Positions 26,588 to 37,403 of a stretch of 64,000 bases of DNA are shown one piece after another (position 1 is the stretch's first letter; each line of letters opens with the position of its first letter). The stretch covers positions 868,001-932,000 of the forward strand of contig NZ_JAMTCJ010000004.1 in NCBI RefSeq assembly GCF_024171815.1, read 5' to 3'. The translations under genes and the position numbers were made by a program. The DNA is from Williamsia maris (lineage in GTDB: Bacteria > Actinomycetota > Actinomycetes > Mycobacteriales > Mycobacteriaceae). The notes beneath the pieces are model-generated. The model did no database searches, was not told the DNA's origin, and was given only the letters and a program-made list of their open reading frames with translations.

Positions 26588-27061
26588 GTGACCACCACCA
26601 AGCGACTCGAGCCCGGCGACCGGGCACCTGCGTTCACCCTCCCCGACGCCGACGGCAACCCCGTGTCGCTGAGCGACTACGCCGGCAAGCAGGTCATCGT
26701 GTACTTCTACCCGGCCGCGTCGACACCGGGCTGTACCAAGCAGGCCTGCGACTTCCGCGACAACCTGGCCGAGCTCGACGGAGCGGGCATCGCGGTTCTC
26801 GGGGTGTCGCCCGACAAGCCCGCGAAGCTGGCGAAGTTCCGCGACGCCGAGGGCCTCACCTTCCCGCTGCTCTCGGACCCGGAGAAGACCGTGCTCACCG
26901 AGTGGGCCGCGTTCGGCGAGAAGACGATGTACGGCAAGACGGTCACCGGTGTCATCCGATCGACCTTCCTCGTCGACACCGACGGCACCATCGCCGTCGC
27001 GCAGTACAACGTGCGGGCGACCGGCCACGTCGCGAAGCTCCGTCGCGACCTCTCGGTCTGA
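26588..27061 (+). CDS. bcp: Thioredoxin-dependent peroxiredoxin, Bcp/PrxQ type
   Basis: 157 aa, the usual length. Thioredoxin fold with peroxidatic Cys and a second Cys five residues on in TPGCTKQACDFRD, the alpha-2 pattern of atypical 2-Cys PrxQ. APAFTLPDADG and ISTFLVD-type segments (VIRSTFLVDTDG) flank it. It reduces hydroperoxides in the cytoplasm using thioredoxin. It is followed 19 nt later by a TetR gene in the same direction. Confidence 0.93.
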   Translation: MTTTKRLEPGDRAPAFTLPDADGNPVSLSDYAGKQVIVYFYPAASTPGCTKQACDFRDNLAELDGAGIAVLGVSPDKPAKLAKFRDAEGLTFPLLSDPEKTVLTEWAAFGEKTMYGKTVTGVIRSTFLVDTDGTIAVAQYNVRATGHVAKLRRDLSV

Positions 27062-27080
27062 TCCGACGTCGTCGAAGTCG

Positions 27081-27758
27081 ATGGCAGCCACGAGCGACAC
27101 CCAGCGCGGCGCGCACGCACGTCGCCTGTCGTCGCCCGAACCGCTGGTACCGCGCAAACGGCCCACGCAGGAACGCAGCCGACGCAAGTTCGACGCGATG
27201 CTCACCGAGGCCAGGGAGCTGCTCATCGAGGTCGGGTTCGAGTCGCTGACGTGTGAGGAGATCGCCGCCCGCGCCGATGTCCCCATCGGCACGCTCTATC
27301 AGTACTTCGCGAACAAATACGTCATCGTCTGCGAACTCGATCGGCAGGACGCGGCGGGCGTGCAGAACGCCGTCGCCGCGTTCGGGGCCGAGATCCCGTC
27401 GCTGGACTGGCCGCGACTGCTGGAGAAGTTCATCGACCACCTCGCGCGCCTGTGGCAGGACGACACGTCGCGTCGGGCGGTGTGGCTCGCCGTCCAGTCG
27501 ACGCCGGCCACCCGTGCCACCGCCACGGTGCACGAGCGCGCCCTGGCCGAGCAGGTCGCACGGATCATCGCACCGCTCACCCCGAGTCAGCGCCCGCGCC
27601 GGGCGATGATGTCGGAGGTGTTGGTGCACACCGTCTATTCGCTGCTCAGCTTCTCGGTCCAGGAGGGGCAGAACCACCCCGAGACCGTCGCCGAACTCAA
27701 GCGGATGATGGGCGGCTACCTCATGCTCGAGGACACCGACCACCTCGGCTCACACTGA
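27081..27758 (+). CDS. TetR family transcriptional regulator
   Basis: 225 aa from ATG 27081. A 25-residue basic leader precedes the HTH (FDAMLTEARELLIEVGFESLTCEEIAARADVPIGTLYQYFANKYVIV), a standard TetR DNA-binding domain with the YQYF recognition helix. The ligand domain is helical and not assignable. It is close behind bcp and convergent with acpS (1-nt gap), so its targets are unclear; fatty-acid genes are possible but unsupported. Confidence 0.9.
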   Translation: MAATSDTQRGAHARRLSSPEPLVPRKRPTQERSRRKFDAMLTEARELLIEVGFESLTCEEIAARADVPIGTLYQYFANKYVIVCELDRQDAAGVQNAVAAFGAEIPSLDWPRLLEKFIDHLARLWQDDTSRRAVWLAVQSTPATRATATVHERALAEQVARIIAPLTPSQRPRRAMMSEVLVHTVYSLLSFSVQEGQNHPETVAELKRMMGGYLMLEDTDHLGSH

Positions 27759-27759
27759 C

Positions 27760-28164
27760 TCAGCCGGCCGCGGGTGCGTCCTCGAGGATCGCGACCGCGG
27801 CGGCGATCGCCCCGTCATGCGTCAACGAGATGTGCACGGTGGCGTCGCGCAGGTGCTCACCGATCTCACCGGCCAACCGGATCGCCGGCCGACCCCAGGT
27901 GTCGGTGACGACCTCGATGTCGCTGTGGCGGATCAGGGGCAGGGCGGGTGAGCGGGCGAACCGGCTGACCGACCACGCCTTGATGACCGCCTCCTTCGCC
28001 GCCCAGCGGCCCGCGAGATGTCGTGCGTCCTCGGCCGTCCCCGATGCCGCGTCCCGCCGCTCGCCCACGGTGAACCGTTGCGCGAACGACGTTCCCGGCA
28101 CCTTGAGCTGATCGGCGAACTCGGGGATCGACACGACGTCGATGCCCACACCGATCACGCTCAC
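27760..28164 (-). CDS. acpS: Holo-[acyl-carrier-protein] synthase
   Basis: 134 aa. The N-terminal IGVGIDVVSIPEF has the Asp that binds Mg/CoA, and FTVGERRD and RWAAKEAVIKAW supply the conserved Glu-x-x-x-Lys. It transfers phosphopantetheine to the ACP domain of the adjacent FAS. The GTG start overlaps the fas stop by 4 nt (GTGA), so the two are co-translated, as in mycobacteria and corynebacteria. Confidence 0.95.
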   Translation of the reverse strand: MSVIGVGIDVVSIPEFADQLKVPGTSFAQRFTVGERRDAASGTAEDARHLAGRWAAKEAVIKAWSVSRFARSPALPLIRHSDIEVVTDTWGRPAIRLAGEIGEHLRDATVHISLTHDGAIAAAVAILEDAPAAG

Positions 28165-31100
28165 GTGGAGGGCACCGAGGCGTCGGCGGACACGGCGGGG
28201 TAGCTGCCCGCGTCGTCGAGTCGTGCGGCGGGATCGAGCAGCAGTGCGGCCTCACGCTCGGTGTCGGTGTTGCTCTCCCCGAGACGGCGGTTCGGCGGGC
28301 GCTGGTAGAGCGGCGCTCCCCCGCACATCGCCTCGAGCATCCGCTGGTTGCCCAGACGTGCACGGTCGGCGGCAGCCTTCCGGTAGGTCTCGCGCGCCGC
28401 CGGATCGAGTGCCTGCACAAAGGCTTCCGGGTGTACGACCGCGATGAGACCCGACACGTGGCCGAACCCGAGGCTGGTCAGCAGTCCCGCCTTGAGCGGG
28501 AATCGCGAACCCAGTCGCAGCGGCTCGGTGACCCACACCAGGTGCTCGTGGGAGGCCATCACCTCGTCGACGCAGTCCAGACTGCGGTTGGGCGGGATGA
28601 CCCCGTCGCGCAGCATCTGGCACAGCCCGATGAGCTGGAACGCGGCCGCGCCACCCTTGGAGTGTCCGGTCAGCGACTTCTGCGAGACGACGAACAGCGG
28701 TGCCCCGTCGTTGCGACCCAGCGCGCCGGCGAGACGCTCGTGCAGATCGGCCTCGTTGGGGTCGTTGGCCTTGGTCGAGGTGTCGTGCTTGGAGACCAGC
28801 GCGACGTCGTCGGCGCTGACTCCCAGGGCGGACAGCGACCGGGCGAGACCCGAATCCTGCTTGCCACGTGCCGCACCCAACGCACCGATACCCGGCGCGG
28901 GGATCGACGTGTGCACGCCGTCGCCGAAGCTCTGCGCCCAGGCGACCACTCCGAGGACCGGCAACCCCATCTCGGCGGCCACGTCACCACGGGCCAGCAG
29001 CACGGTGCCACCGCCCTGGGACTCGACGAAACCACCGCGGCGACGGTCGTTGGCACGGGAGAACCGGCGCGGATCGATCCCGCGCGCAGCCATCTTCGCC
29101 GAGTCGGCCGTGGCAGACATGTCGCCGAAGCCCACGATCCCCTCGATGCCGAGGTCGTCGAAACCACCGGCCACGGCGAACAGCGCCTTGCCGAGCTTGA
29201 TCTTGTCGACGCCCTCCTCCACCGAGACCGCGGCGGTCGCACAGGCCGCGACCGGATGGATCATCGCGCCGTAGCTGCCGATGTAGGACTGCACGACGTG
29301 CGCGGCGATCACGTTCGGGAGCGCTTCCTGCAGGATGTCGTTCGCCTTGGACTCGCCGAGGAGCGTGTCGATGTACAGCGAGCGCATCGACTCCATGCCG
29401 CCCATGCCGGTGCCCTGGGTGTTGGCCACCAGACCGGGGTGCACCCAGCGCATCAGTTCCGACGGCTCGAAGCCCGAGGACAGGAACGCGTCCACCGTGG
29501 CGACGAGGTTCCACAGCCCGACCCGGTCGACGGACTCGGCCATGTCGGCCGAGATCCCCCAGCGGGTGGGGTCGAATCCGGTCGGGATCTGCCCACCGAC
29601 GGTGCGGGTGAGTTCGAAACGACGCGGCACCCGGATCTCGGTGCCTGCACGACGGGTCACCTGCCAGTCACCGGTCTCGGCGTTGGCGACGATGCGCGTC
29701 TTCTCCGGATCGGCGGCGGCGAAGGCACGGGCCTCGTCCTCCGAGGTCACCGAGAACGACAGGTCCTCGTCGAGGAAGACCGACTGCAGCAGCGGGGCCG
29801 AGTTGTCGACCATGGCGCCGGCGTCGTCGTAGCGACGGATGCCGCAGCGTTCGACGACCGCGTCGTGGTACCGATCGGCGATCTCGCTCTCGGCCACCGG
29901 GTCACCGGACTCGGAGTCGTACCACCCCGGCTTCGGGGTCTCCTCCCAGAGAATCAGACCGGTGTTCCAGGCCAGCTCGAGAACGCCTGCCGCCGAGAGC
30001 TTCTCGTCGACCTCCATCTCGAAACGGGTGCGTGCGCTGCCGTACGGCCCCAGCTCGCCGGTGCCGACGATGACCACGAGGTCCTCGGGCGCGACGTCGA
30101 GCGCGGGCCAGGACGGCACCGTGGCGGCGGACGGTCGTGCCGGGAACGGCAGTGCCGCGACGGTGGCCTGAGCGGCCGGCTCGTCGAGGTCGGACGTCGC
30201 GGTCTCGGATGCGACCGCGGCGAGCGCCTTGAGATCCAGCGTCGCCGGATCGAGGCCCGTCGTGAAGTCGGCGTCGACCGGCCGGACACGGGCATCCGCC
30301 CGCATCTGTGCCGAGCACAGACCCAGCAGTTCGTCGGCCATCTCCTCGGTGGTCCAGGTCCGGACACCGGCGGCCTCCACGGCGGCGACCATGCCGTCGT
30401 TGTGGCCCATGAGACCGGTTCCGCGAACCCACCCGATCAGGGCGTGCGCCAGGGTGACCGTGCTGTTCCACGAGTCCTCGGCACCCCATCGGGTCACGAG
30501 GGCGTCGAGGGCGGCCTTGCTCTCGCCGTAGGCGCCGTCGCCGCCGAACATCCCGCGGTTGGGCGATCCGGGCAGGACCACGTGCAGTCGTGCCTCGAGA
30601 TCGTGGTCGGCCGCGATGGATCCGAGGCCCGCGATCAGCCGTTCGACCGACCACAGCAGGACCTTCATCTCCAGCTCGGCGCGACCGCCCGCGTCGGTGA
30701 GGTCGCCGGCGACCCGCGGAGCGGCGAACGGGAACAGCAGGGTGGGCTTGAGGGCCGGCTTCACGACACCGGTGGTGCCGCCGAGGTTCTCGGTCTGTTC
30801 GCCGCCGATCCACTCGACGAGGTCGTCGACGTCGGTGTACGAGCTCATGTTCGCCGAGGCGAGCCAGAGCGACGCACCGGCACGGGCGTTCTCGCGGTAC
30901 AGCTTCTTGAAGAACGCGATACGGGTGTCGTCGAGCCGCGAGCTGGTCGCGATGACCGTGGCCCCGCCGGCGAGCAGACGTCCGGCGACCGCGGCCGCGA
31001 TGGACCCGGCGCTCGCACCGGTGACCACGGCGATCTCGGACTCCCAGATCCCGCGGGCGGGATCCTGCGCCGCGTGGGCGATGGCCTCGTAGGTTCGGGC

Positions 31101-34100
31101 GTGCACCGGGTGGCCGGCGGCCAATGCCTTGCCCTGCCACCAGGTCGCGTGATGGGCGACGGTGTCGCCCGCACCGGCGAAGCGCGGGGCGACATGGTCG
31201 AAACGATCGTGCAGATCGTGCTCGTCCTCCACCCAGATCCGGGCGAGATCCTCACGGGCGGTGGCCCATCGGTCGTCGACCAGGACCGTACGACGCTCGT
31301 CGAACGCCGGGGCCACGGTGCGGAACCAGTCGGCGCCGAGTTCGGCGCTGACACGGTCCACCACGGCCTGGGTGTCGTCGGACTCCTCGGTCGCGATGCC
31401 CGCGACCTCGTCGTCGAGACCCAGCTTGGTCAGGATCACGCGGGCGGCGCTGGCGAGTGCACCGGTGCGGCCGGTGAACTGCTCGGTCAGCTCGCCGAGT
31501 GCGGCCACGTCGACCGTTCCACCGGAGGCACCCTCGGCCGCCGGCTTCGACACCGGCACACCGCGTTCGGCGCCCACCGCGGAGACCGCGGCGTCGATGA
31601 GTGCGTCGAGTCCGTCGGCGTTGCTCACCGGGGCACTCAACAGACCACCGAGGTCTCCCCCGCGGACGCTGACCCCCTCGCGGCTTCCGAGTGCGACGGC
31701 AACGGTGGTGTGCAGGACCCACCCGGAGTCGAGCTGCCACACCGACGACAGCCGGTCACCGATGTAGGACGGGCGCTTGTTGACCGGACCGAACACCTTG
31801 CGGATCTGGTCGTTGATCGCGTCGGTCAGCACCGCACCGAACGGCTTGTAGCCGCGGGCGAGGCTGTTGACCGTGGACGCCAGCGCCGCCATGTCGGCCT
31901 CGGCGGCGCCGTCGATCGCACCGAGTCCGAGCTCACCGCCGATGTCGAGCAGCAACTGGTTGCGTCGTGAGGAGACCCCGTCGCACAGCGCCTCGATGGT
32001 GTCGGCGGCACCGATCTGATCGGTACGCATCTTGGTCCACAGCGCGATCACCGATCGCACGGCGTCGGCGGGCGCGAACGCGAGGTCGTCGGGTCGCGGA
32101 CCACCCGCGGGTGCGGCGGCGACGGCCGGAGTCGGTGTCGCGGCAACGGGCTCGGCGGCCGGCGTCTCGGTCGCGGTGGCGGTGTCCTCGGGCTCGTCGA
32201 TCTCGACGTCGGCATCCTGCGCGAGGACGACCAGGCTGTCGCGTTCGAGGTTGAGCACCTGCACCGCCGAGCGGGCGTAACCGTCCAGCTTCAGCGTGTT
32301 GGCCGCGAGACCGGACAGCGTGGGTGCCGATTTCACACCGATCTCGACGAACCGCTCGATGCCGATGCCCCCGAGATCCGGGGTGGCGAAGAGCAGCTCC
32401 TGGGTCTCGATCCAGCGGACCGGGCTGGCGAACTGCCATGCGAGGAGCTCGATCAGGACGATGCGCGCCAGGCGACCGGGGTCGGCGGCGACGGTGTCCC
32501 AGTCGGCGAGCACGGCGTCGAGCGGATCCGACGGGACGAGCTCGGCGATCTCGGCGACGAACTCGCGCTCGAGGCTGAACATGCGCGGGACAAGGTTGGG
32601 GATGTAGTGGCCGATGAGGATGGCCGGGTCGAACGACTCGGGCAGCAGCTCCTCGAGACGGTGACGGAACTCCGGGACGCCGTCGCGCAGGACGGTCGAG
32701 TGGAACGGGACGTCGATGCCGGGGATCAGGATGAACGCACGCTTGCCGCCGACGAGCGCACGGCGCCGGTCGATCTCGGCCTCGAGGTGTTCGAGTCCGC
32801 GGACGGTGCCCGCGATGGCGTACTGCGAACCCAACAGGTTGAGGTTGACGACCTCGAGGAACTCCCCCGACGCCGTGCCGACGAAGGTGACGAAGTCGGC
32901 GACCTCGGCGTCGGCCAGCTCGAACTGGCTGGGCCGGATGGCCGCGAGCCGATAGTTGCTGCGGCCCAGCTCGTCACGCGGGACGAGATGATGCATGGCC
33001 TCGCCGCGCTGGAACACGACCTCGAGGACGGCCTCGAGCGGGAGCACGCCGGCACACGCGGCGAGCGCGTTGTACTCGCCGACGGAGTGCCCGCAGGTGA
33101 TGGCGTTCTCGACGAAGCCGCCGGACTCCTTGAGCTCGGCGATCTGCGCGACACCGAGGACGGCCATGGCGACCTGGGTGAACTGGGTGAGGAACAGGAC
33201 GCCGTCGGGATGCTGGTAAGTGGTGCCCCGTGCGACCAGGGTCGTCGGGTTGTCCCGGACCACGGCGAGGATCGAGAAGCCCAGCGCCGAGCGGGTGTGC
33301 TTGTCGGCGCGGTCCCAGATCTCCCGGGCGGCCTTGGAGCGCGAGCGGGCGTCGAGACCCATGCCCTTGCTCTGGATGCCCTGGCCCGGGAAGGCGTAGA
33401 CGGTGCGCGGTGCGGCCAGTCGGCCCGTCGCGGTCATGACCAGGCGATCACCGACCTTGCAGGTCACCTCCACGACCTCACAGCCGTGGTCGAGTCCCAC
33501 ACGATCGGCGCGCACGGTGATCTCGTCGCCGGTGCGGACCATGCCCATGAAGCGGGTGGTCCAGCCCAGGATCGGGCGCGGAGCCGGGATCGGGTTCTTC
33601 GCGTCGGTCGCGGTGACCACGTGCTGCGCGGCCGCCGAGAGCCACATGCCGTGCACGATCGGCTCGCCGAGACCCGCGAGGCGGGCGGCGCGGGAGTCGG
33701 TGTGGATCGGGTTGCGGTCACCGGAGACCAGCGCGAACCCGTGCATCCGGGTCGGGGCGGTGATGGTCGTCTGGCGGATGAGCTTGCGGGTGGCGTCGGT
33801 CTCGTCGGCGATGGCTCCACCGGCACGCACGGGGTCGGCCAGCGCTCCGTCTCCGAGTCGCCCGCGGATCGCGAAACGCTCGGCCAGGGTGGCGATGTGG
33901 GTGCCGTCGACGTCGGTGATCGTGACGTCGACCTCCACGACGCGTCCGAGATCGGTGTCGTGGACGGCGCCGAGGGTCGCGGTGATGGACAGTTCGGTGT
34001 CGGTCCGCGGGAGCAGGCCGTCCACCGCGATGGCGTGGTCGAGGTGGACCAGGTCGAGCAACCCCTCGACCGCCGGGGTGCCGTCCGCGGTCTGCGCGGC

Positions 34101-37100
34101 ACCGATGACGCTGAACACGCTGGGCCAGCACAGCCCGACGAGGGTGTCCGGGATGGCGAAGCCGGTCGTGCCGGCCGGGATGGTGGCGCTCAGACGCTCC
34201 GGCAGCGTGTAGGCGGTGACCGCGGAGTGATCGGCGGCGAGGTCCGCGGTCCAGGTCGCGGAGCTGGTGGCGACACCGTCGACGACCTGCGCCAGCGATC
34301 CGCCTGCGGCGACGGCCAGGATCGACCGCATCGCGTCGGACGCGGCGTCGAGGGTGACCCTCGGCGATCCGCCGTCGACGATGCTCGCGTCGATCGTCAT
34401 GGCGATGGACACCGAGGAGGCCGCGATGGGGATGGTCGCGACGACGGTGTCGCCGTCGCGTTCGAGGACCGATCCGGTCGGCTCGTGCTCGGCACGGTCG
34501 GCGTGCGGCAGGGTCCAGGCGTCCCGGTCGCCGAGGAGCGCGATCGGGTTGGGCACGATGCGATCGGCCCACAGGACCGAGTCGGATTCGATGACGTCGA
34601 CGAGGACGCCGGAGCCGGCGACGAGTCCGGCGCGTCGGCGGCCGGTGACCTCGACGGGCTCGACACCACGGGCGGTCAGGTCGGTGACGACCTGCGCCTC
34701 GAAGCGGTCCAGGAGATCGCCGACCGGCTCGTCGACGCGCGTGATGCCTGCGACGGCGACGGGTCCGGGGATGATGCAGACCTCGTCGGCGCTGTACCGC
34801 GCGTCATGTGCCTGCCACAGCGAATCGCTGCGCCACCACCGGCGGACGTCCTTGTCGACGACGGGCACGAAGTTGACCGGCTTGCCGGGGGTCTTGCAGA
34901 GGCCGAGGAAGAAGGCGACGTCGGCGGGATGCAGGGTGTCGGAGTCGATCTCGGGGTAGACGCCACCCAGTGCGTCGATGGCGGCGTGCGCGTTGTCGGT
35001 GGACGACGTCGCACCGAACAGGGTGACGATCTCGCCACGGTCGGCGGGGTTCATCCGGGCCTCGGTGCGCTGCAACATCTCGGCGAAACGCTCGCGCCAG
35101 GTGATGTCGGCCCACTGTGCCTCGACACCGGCGTCGGCGCCCACGGCGAGATCGGCGTAGCGGGTGAGCCACCGGCGGTAGGTCATGGTGGTGACGTCGC
35201 CGAAGTACGGCTTGGCGGTGACATCGAGTGCGGCGATGATCTCGTCGCGGCGGTCGGCCACGGCGTCACCGTCGCCGGCGACCTCGTCGAGCAGACGGCC
35301 ACACCGCGAGGCGGCGTTGTCGATCTCGTGGATGTCGGCGCCCAGTTGGCTACGGCCCGAGGCCATTCCGTCGCTGGAGTACCCCGCACCGATCCAGGCG
35401 TCGCATCCGGGGGTGTCGACGAGCAGCTGCTTGACGTCGGGCGACGTGGTCGCCTCGAGGACCGCCATGGTGACGGTTCCCAGCAGGATCCCGTCGACCG
35501 GCATCGTCGGGTAGCCGTGCGCATGCGCCCAGGTCCCGGTCAGGTACTCGCTGGCCCGCTCGGGGGTGCCGATGCCGCCACCGACACAGATGACCGCGTT
35601 GGGCCGTGCGCGCAGCTCGGCGTACGTCGCGAGGAGCAGATCGTCGAGGTCCTCCCACGAGTGGTGCCCACCCGCGCGACCGCCCTCGATGTGAACGATG
35701 ATCGCGTGCCCGGGGACCTCGGCGGCGATGCGGACGACGGAGCGGATCTGCTCGACGGTGCCCGGCTTGAACGCGACGTGGGAGATCCCGGCCTCGGCCA
35801 GTTCCTCGACCAGCGCGACCGCGTCCTCGAGTTCGGGCAGGCCTGCGGAGACGACGACACCGTCGATGGGGGCGCCTGCGGCGCGGGCCTTCTGCACGAG
35901 GCGCTTTCCGCCCAGCTGCAGCTTCCACAGGTAGGGGTCGAGGAACAGCGCGTTGAACTGCGCCTGACGACCGGGCTCGAGCAGCTCGGTCAGTCGCGCG
36001 ACGTTGTCGGCGAAGATCGCCTCGGTGACCTGTCCGCCGCCGGCGAGCTCGGCCCAGTGTCCGGCGTTGGCGGCTGCGGCGACGATGGCCGGGTCGACGG
36101 TGGTCGGCGTCATGCCTGCCAGCAACATCGGTGAACGACCGGTCAACCGGGTGAAGGAGGTCTCCACGACCTGACGGCCGGTGGGCAGCGTGGCCAGGGT
36201 CGGGGCGTACTGGGTCCAGGGACGCTGGACCTCGGGGATGCCGCCGGGGGCGAACAGGTTCCGCTGGCCCCCGCGCAGGCTGGCGGAGATGCAGCCGACG
36301 CCGCGACCGCGCAGCACCGGCACCGACAGCCGCGTCGCGACGTCACCGGGACCGAGGTCGAGCAACCACGCGGCGCCCTTCTCGGCGACACCGTCGAGCG
36401 CTGCCACCCAGTCGACCGGGGCGACGAGGACGGCGTCGGCCCGCGCGATCGCCCAGGAGACGTCGAGGCCACAGCGACCGGCCCACTCGCCCACCAGGTC
36501 GCGGGCCTTGCTCAGACCCTCGTGGTGGAAGGCGATGCCGACGGCCAGCGGATCGAAGACCGGCGCGAACGGGGCGCCGCCCATGACCTTGTCCTTGCGG
36601 GCGGCGGTCTCCGTCGCGGCGACGGTGTCACAGAACTGCTCGAACGCGCGCAGGTGACGCGGCGATCCGGACAGGACGACCGACCGGCGGCCGTTGCGGA
36701 TGCCGACGACCGGCGCGTTGTCCAGGTCGGGTCCGCGCAGCGAGGAGCGGAACTCGGCGACGAGGTCGTCGATCCGTGCGGGGTCGACGTTGGTGATCGA
36801 GAGCATCGGGGTGCCGTCGGCGGTCGGGACCAGCCCGGCGCGACGTCCCACGACGGCACCGGCTGCGCCGATGAGGTGCGCGAGCGCGAGGAGCGCACCG
36901 TCGCCACCGGTGGAGTTCTCCGCATCGTCGGTGACCGCGTCGATGGCGAGGACGCCCTGGGAGTGTCCGACGATGGCGGTCGGCGCGAGCTCGGACGTGT
37001 CGAGGCCCTGCTTGCGCAGTGCTGCGATCGCGGCGAGCTGGGTCAGCAGGATGCCGGGTACCGACTGGGCGGCGCTCTGCAGGGTCAGCGCGGTGGGCAC

Positions 37101-37403
37101 CGGCTCGTCGGCGCCCAGGGCGTGCACCCAGGTGAGCGGATGGAAACCGTCGGGCCGACCGGCGACCAGGTCGTCGGCCACCGGTGCGAGCAGACGCTCG
37201 GCGGCGTCCACGATCTGCGCGATGCTCCGGTCGAGTTCGGCGTCGACCACCAGTTCGGCCAGCGCCGGCAACCACGGGACACCCTGTCCGCCGAAGCTGA
37301 TCGCGTACGGGTCACCGTCGCGGAGACGCTGGATCAGGGTGTCGTCGGGACGGCGTGCCGCCGCGGAATCGCCGGGGCCACTGCGGAACTGATGGACGGT
37401 CAC
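28161..37403 (-). CDS. fas: Type I fatty acid synthase (multifunctional)
   Basis: 3080 aa, the typical size of mycobacterial FAS-I. Domain order: acyltransferase with GHSQG (Ser ~148); FMN enoyl reductase (from ~425, LAGMTPTTVDP); MaoC-type dehydratase (~1230, GDRNPIHTDS); malonyl/palmitoyl transferase (PGQG ~1338, GHSVGEY ~1441); ACP (~1770-1850, Ser in GVSSRRNQ); ketoreductase (~2128, VTGASAGS); ketosynthase (Cys in VAACATAAV, ~2720). It makes C16-C26 acyl-CoA for membrane lipids and mycolic acid precursors. It starts at GTG 37403 with GAGGAGA upstream and is coupled to acpS. Confidence 0.97.
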   Translation of the reverse strand: MTVHQFRSGPGDSAAARRPDDTLIQRLRDGDPYAISFGGQGVPWLPALAELVVDAELDRSIAQIVDAAERLLAPVADDLVAGRPDGFHPLTWVHALGADEPVPTALTLQSAAQSVPGILLTQLAAIAALRKQGLDTSELAPTAIVGHSQGVLAIDAVTDDAENSTGGDGALLALAHLIGAAGAVVGRRAGLVPTADGTPMLSITNVDPARIDDLVAEFRSSLRGPDLDNAPVVGIRNGRRSVVLSGSPRHLRAFEQFCDTVAATETAARKDKVMGGAPFAPVFDPLAVGIAFHHEGLSKARDLVGEWAGRCGLDVSWAIARADAVLVAPVDWVAALDGVAEKGAAWLLDLGPGDVATRLSVPVLRGRGVGCISASLRGGQRNLFAPGGIPEVQRPWTQYAPTLATLPTGRQVVETSFTRLTGRSPMLLAGMTPTTVDPAIVAAAANAGHWAELAGGGQVTEAIFADNVARLTELLEPGRQAQFNALFLDPYLWKLQLGGKRLVQKARAAGAPIDGVVVSAGLPELEDAVALVEELAEAGISHVAFKPGTVEQIRSVVRIAAEVPGHAIIVHIEGGRAGGHHSWEDLDDLLLATYAELRARPNAVICVGGGIGTPERASEYLTGTWAHAHGYPTMPVDGILLGTVTMAVLEATTSPDVKQLLVDTPGCDAWIGAGYSSDGMASGRSQLGADIHEIDNAASRCGRLLDEVAGDGDAVADRRDEIIAALDVTAKPYFGDVTTMTYRRWLTRYADLAVGADAGVEAQWADITWRERFAEMLQRTEARMNPADRGEIVTLFGATSSTDNAHAAIDALGGVYPEIDSDTLHPADVAFFLGLCKTPGKPVNFVPVVDKDVRRWWRSDSLWQAHDARYSADEVCIIPGPVAVAGITRVDEPVGDLLDRFEAQVVTDLTARGVEPVEVTGRRRAGLVAGSGVLVDVIESDSVLWADRIVPNPIALLGDRDAWTLPHADRAEHEPTGSVLERDGDTVVATIPIAASSVSIAMTIDASIVDGGSPRVTLDAASDAMRSILAVAAGGSLAQVVDGVATSSATWTADLAADHSAVTAYTLPERLSATIPAGTTGFAIPDTLVGLCWPSVFSVIGAAQTADGTPAVEGLLDLVHLDHAIAVDGLLPRTDTELSITATLGAVHDTDLGRVVEVDVTITDVDGTHIATLAERFAIRGRLGDGALADPVRAGGAIADETDATRKLIRQTTITAPTRMHGFALVSGDRNPIHTDSRAARLAGLGEPIVHGMWLSAAAQHVVTATDAKNPIPAPRPILGWTTRFMGMVRTGDEITVRADRVGLDHGCEVVEVTCKVGDRLVMTATGRLAAPRTVYAFPGQGIQSKGMGLDARSRSKAAREIWDRADKHTRSALGFSILAVVRDNPTTLVARGTTYQHPDGVLFLTQFTQVAMAVLGVAQIAELKESGGFVENAITCGHSVGEYNALAACAGVLPLEAVLEVVFQRGEAMHHLVPRDELGRSNYRLAAIRPSQFELADAEVADFVTFVGTASGEFLEVVNLNLLGSQYAIAGTVRGLEHLEAEIDRRRALVGGKRAFILIPGIDVPFHSTVLRDGVPEFRHRLEELLPESFDPAILIGHYIPNLVPRMFSLEREFVAEIAELVPSDPLDAVLADWDTVAADPGRLARIVLIELLAWQFASPVRWIETQELLFATPDLGGIGIERFVEIGVKSAPTLSGLAANTLKLDGYARSAVQVLNLERDSLVVLAQDADVEIDEPEDTATATETPAAEPVAATPTPAVAAAPAGGPRPDDLAFAPADAVRSVIALWTKMRTDQIGAADTIEALCDGVSSRRNQLLLDIGGELGLGAIDGAAEADMAALASTVNSLARGYKPFGAVLTDAINDQIRKVFGPVNKRPSYIGDRLSSVWQLDSGWVLHTTVAVALGSREGVSVRGGDLGGLLSAPVSNADGLDALIDAAVSAVGAERGVPVSKPAAEGASGGTVDVAALGELTEQFTGRTGALASAARVILTKLGLDDEVAGIATEESDDTQAVVDRVSAELGADWFRTVAPAFDERRTVLVDDRWATAREDLARIWVEDEHDLHDRFDHVAPRFAGAGDTVAHHATWWQGKALAAGHPVHARTYEAIAHAAQDPARGIWESEIAVVTGASAGSIAAAVAGRLLAGGATVIATSSRLDDTRIAFFKKLYRENARAGASLWLASANMSSYTDVDDLVEWIGGEQTENLGGTTGVVKPALKPTLLFPFAAPRVAGDLTDAGGRAELEMKVLLWSVERLIAGLGSIAADHDLEARLHVVLPGSPNRGMFGGDGAYGESKAALDALVTRWGAEDSWNSTVTLAHALIGWVRGTGLMGHNDGMVAAVEAAGVRTWTTEEMADELLGLCSAQMRADARVRPVDADFTTGLDPATLDLKALAAVASETATSDLDEPAAQATVAALPFPARPSAATVPSWPALDVAPEDLVVIVGTGELGPYGSARTRFEMEVDEKLSAAGVLELAWNTGLILWEETPKPGWYDSESGDPVAESEIADRYHDAVVERCGIRRYDDAGAMVDNSAPLLQSVFLDEDLSFSVTSEDEARAFAAADPEKTRIVANAETGDWQVTRRAGTEIRVPRRFELTRTVGGQIPTGFDPTRWGISADMAESVDRVGLWNLVATVDAFLSSGFEPSELMRWVHPGLVANTQGTGMGGMESMRSLYIDTLLGESKANDILQEALPNVIAAHVVQSYIGSYGAMIHPVAACATAAVSVEEGVDKIKLGKALFAVAGGFDDLGIEGIVGFGDMSATADSAKMAARGIDPRRFSRANDRRRGGFVESQGGGTVLLARGDVAAEMGLPVLGVVAWAQSFGDGVHTSIPAPGIGALGAARGKQDSGLARSLSALGVSADDVALVSKHDTSTKANDPNEADLHERLAGALGRNDGAPLFVVSQKSLTGHSKGGAAAFQLIGLCQMLRDGVIPPNRSLDCVDEVMASHEHLVWVTEPLRLGSRFPLKAGLLTSLGFGHVSGLIAVVHPEAFVQALDPAARETYRKAAADRARLGNQRMLEAMCGGAPLYQRPPNRRLGESNTDTEREAALLLDPAARLDDAGSYPAVSADASVPST

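Noticed and set aside
28431-36134. Very long plus-strand open frames (1179 and 1175 aa) opposite fas
   Set aside because: They are mirror frames of the high-GC fas gene: low-complexity Arg/Gly/Asp/Val-rich translations with no domain, while the minus strand encodes a complete, well-recognised FAS.
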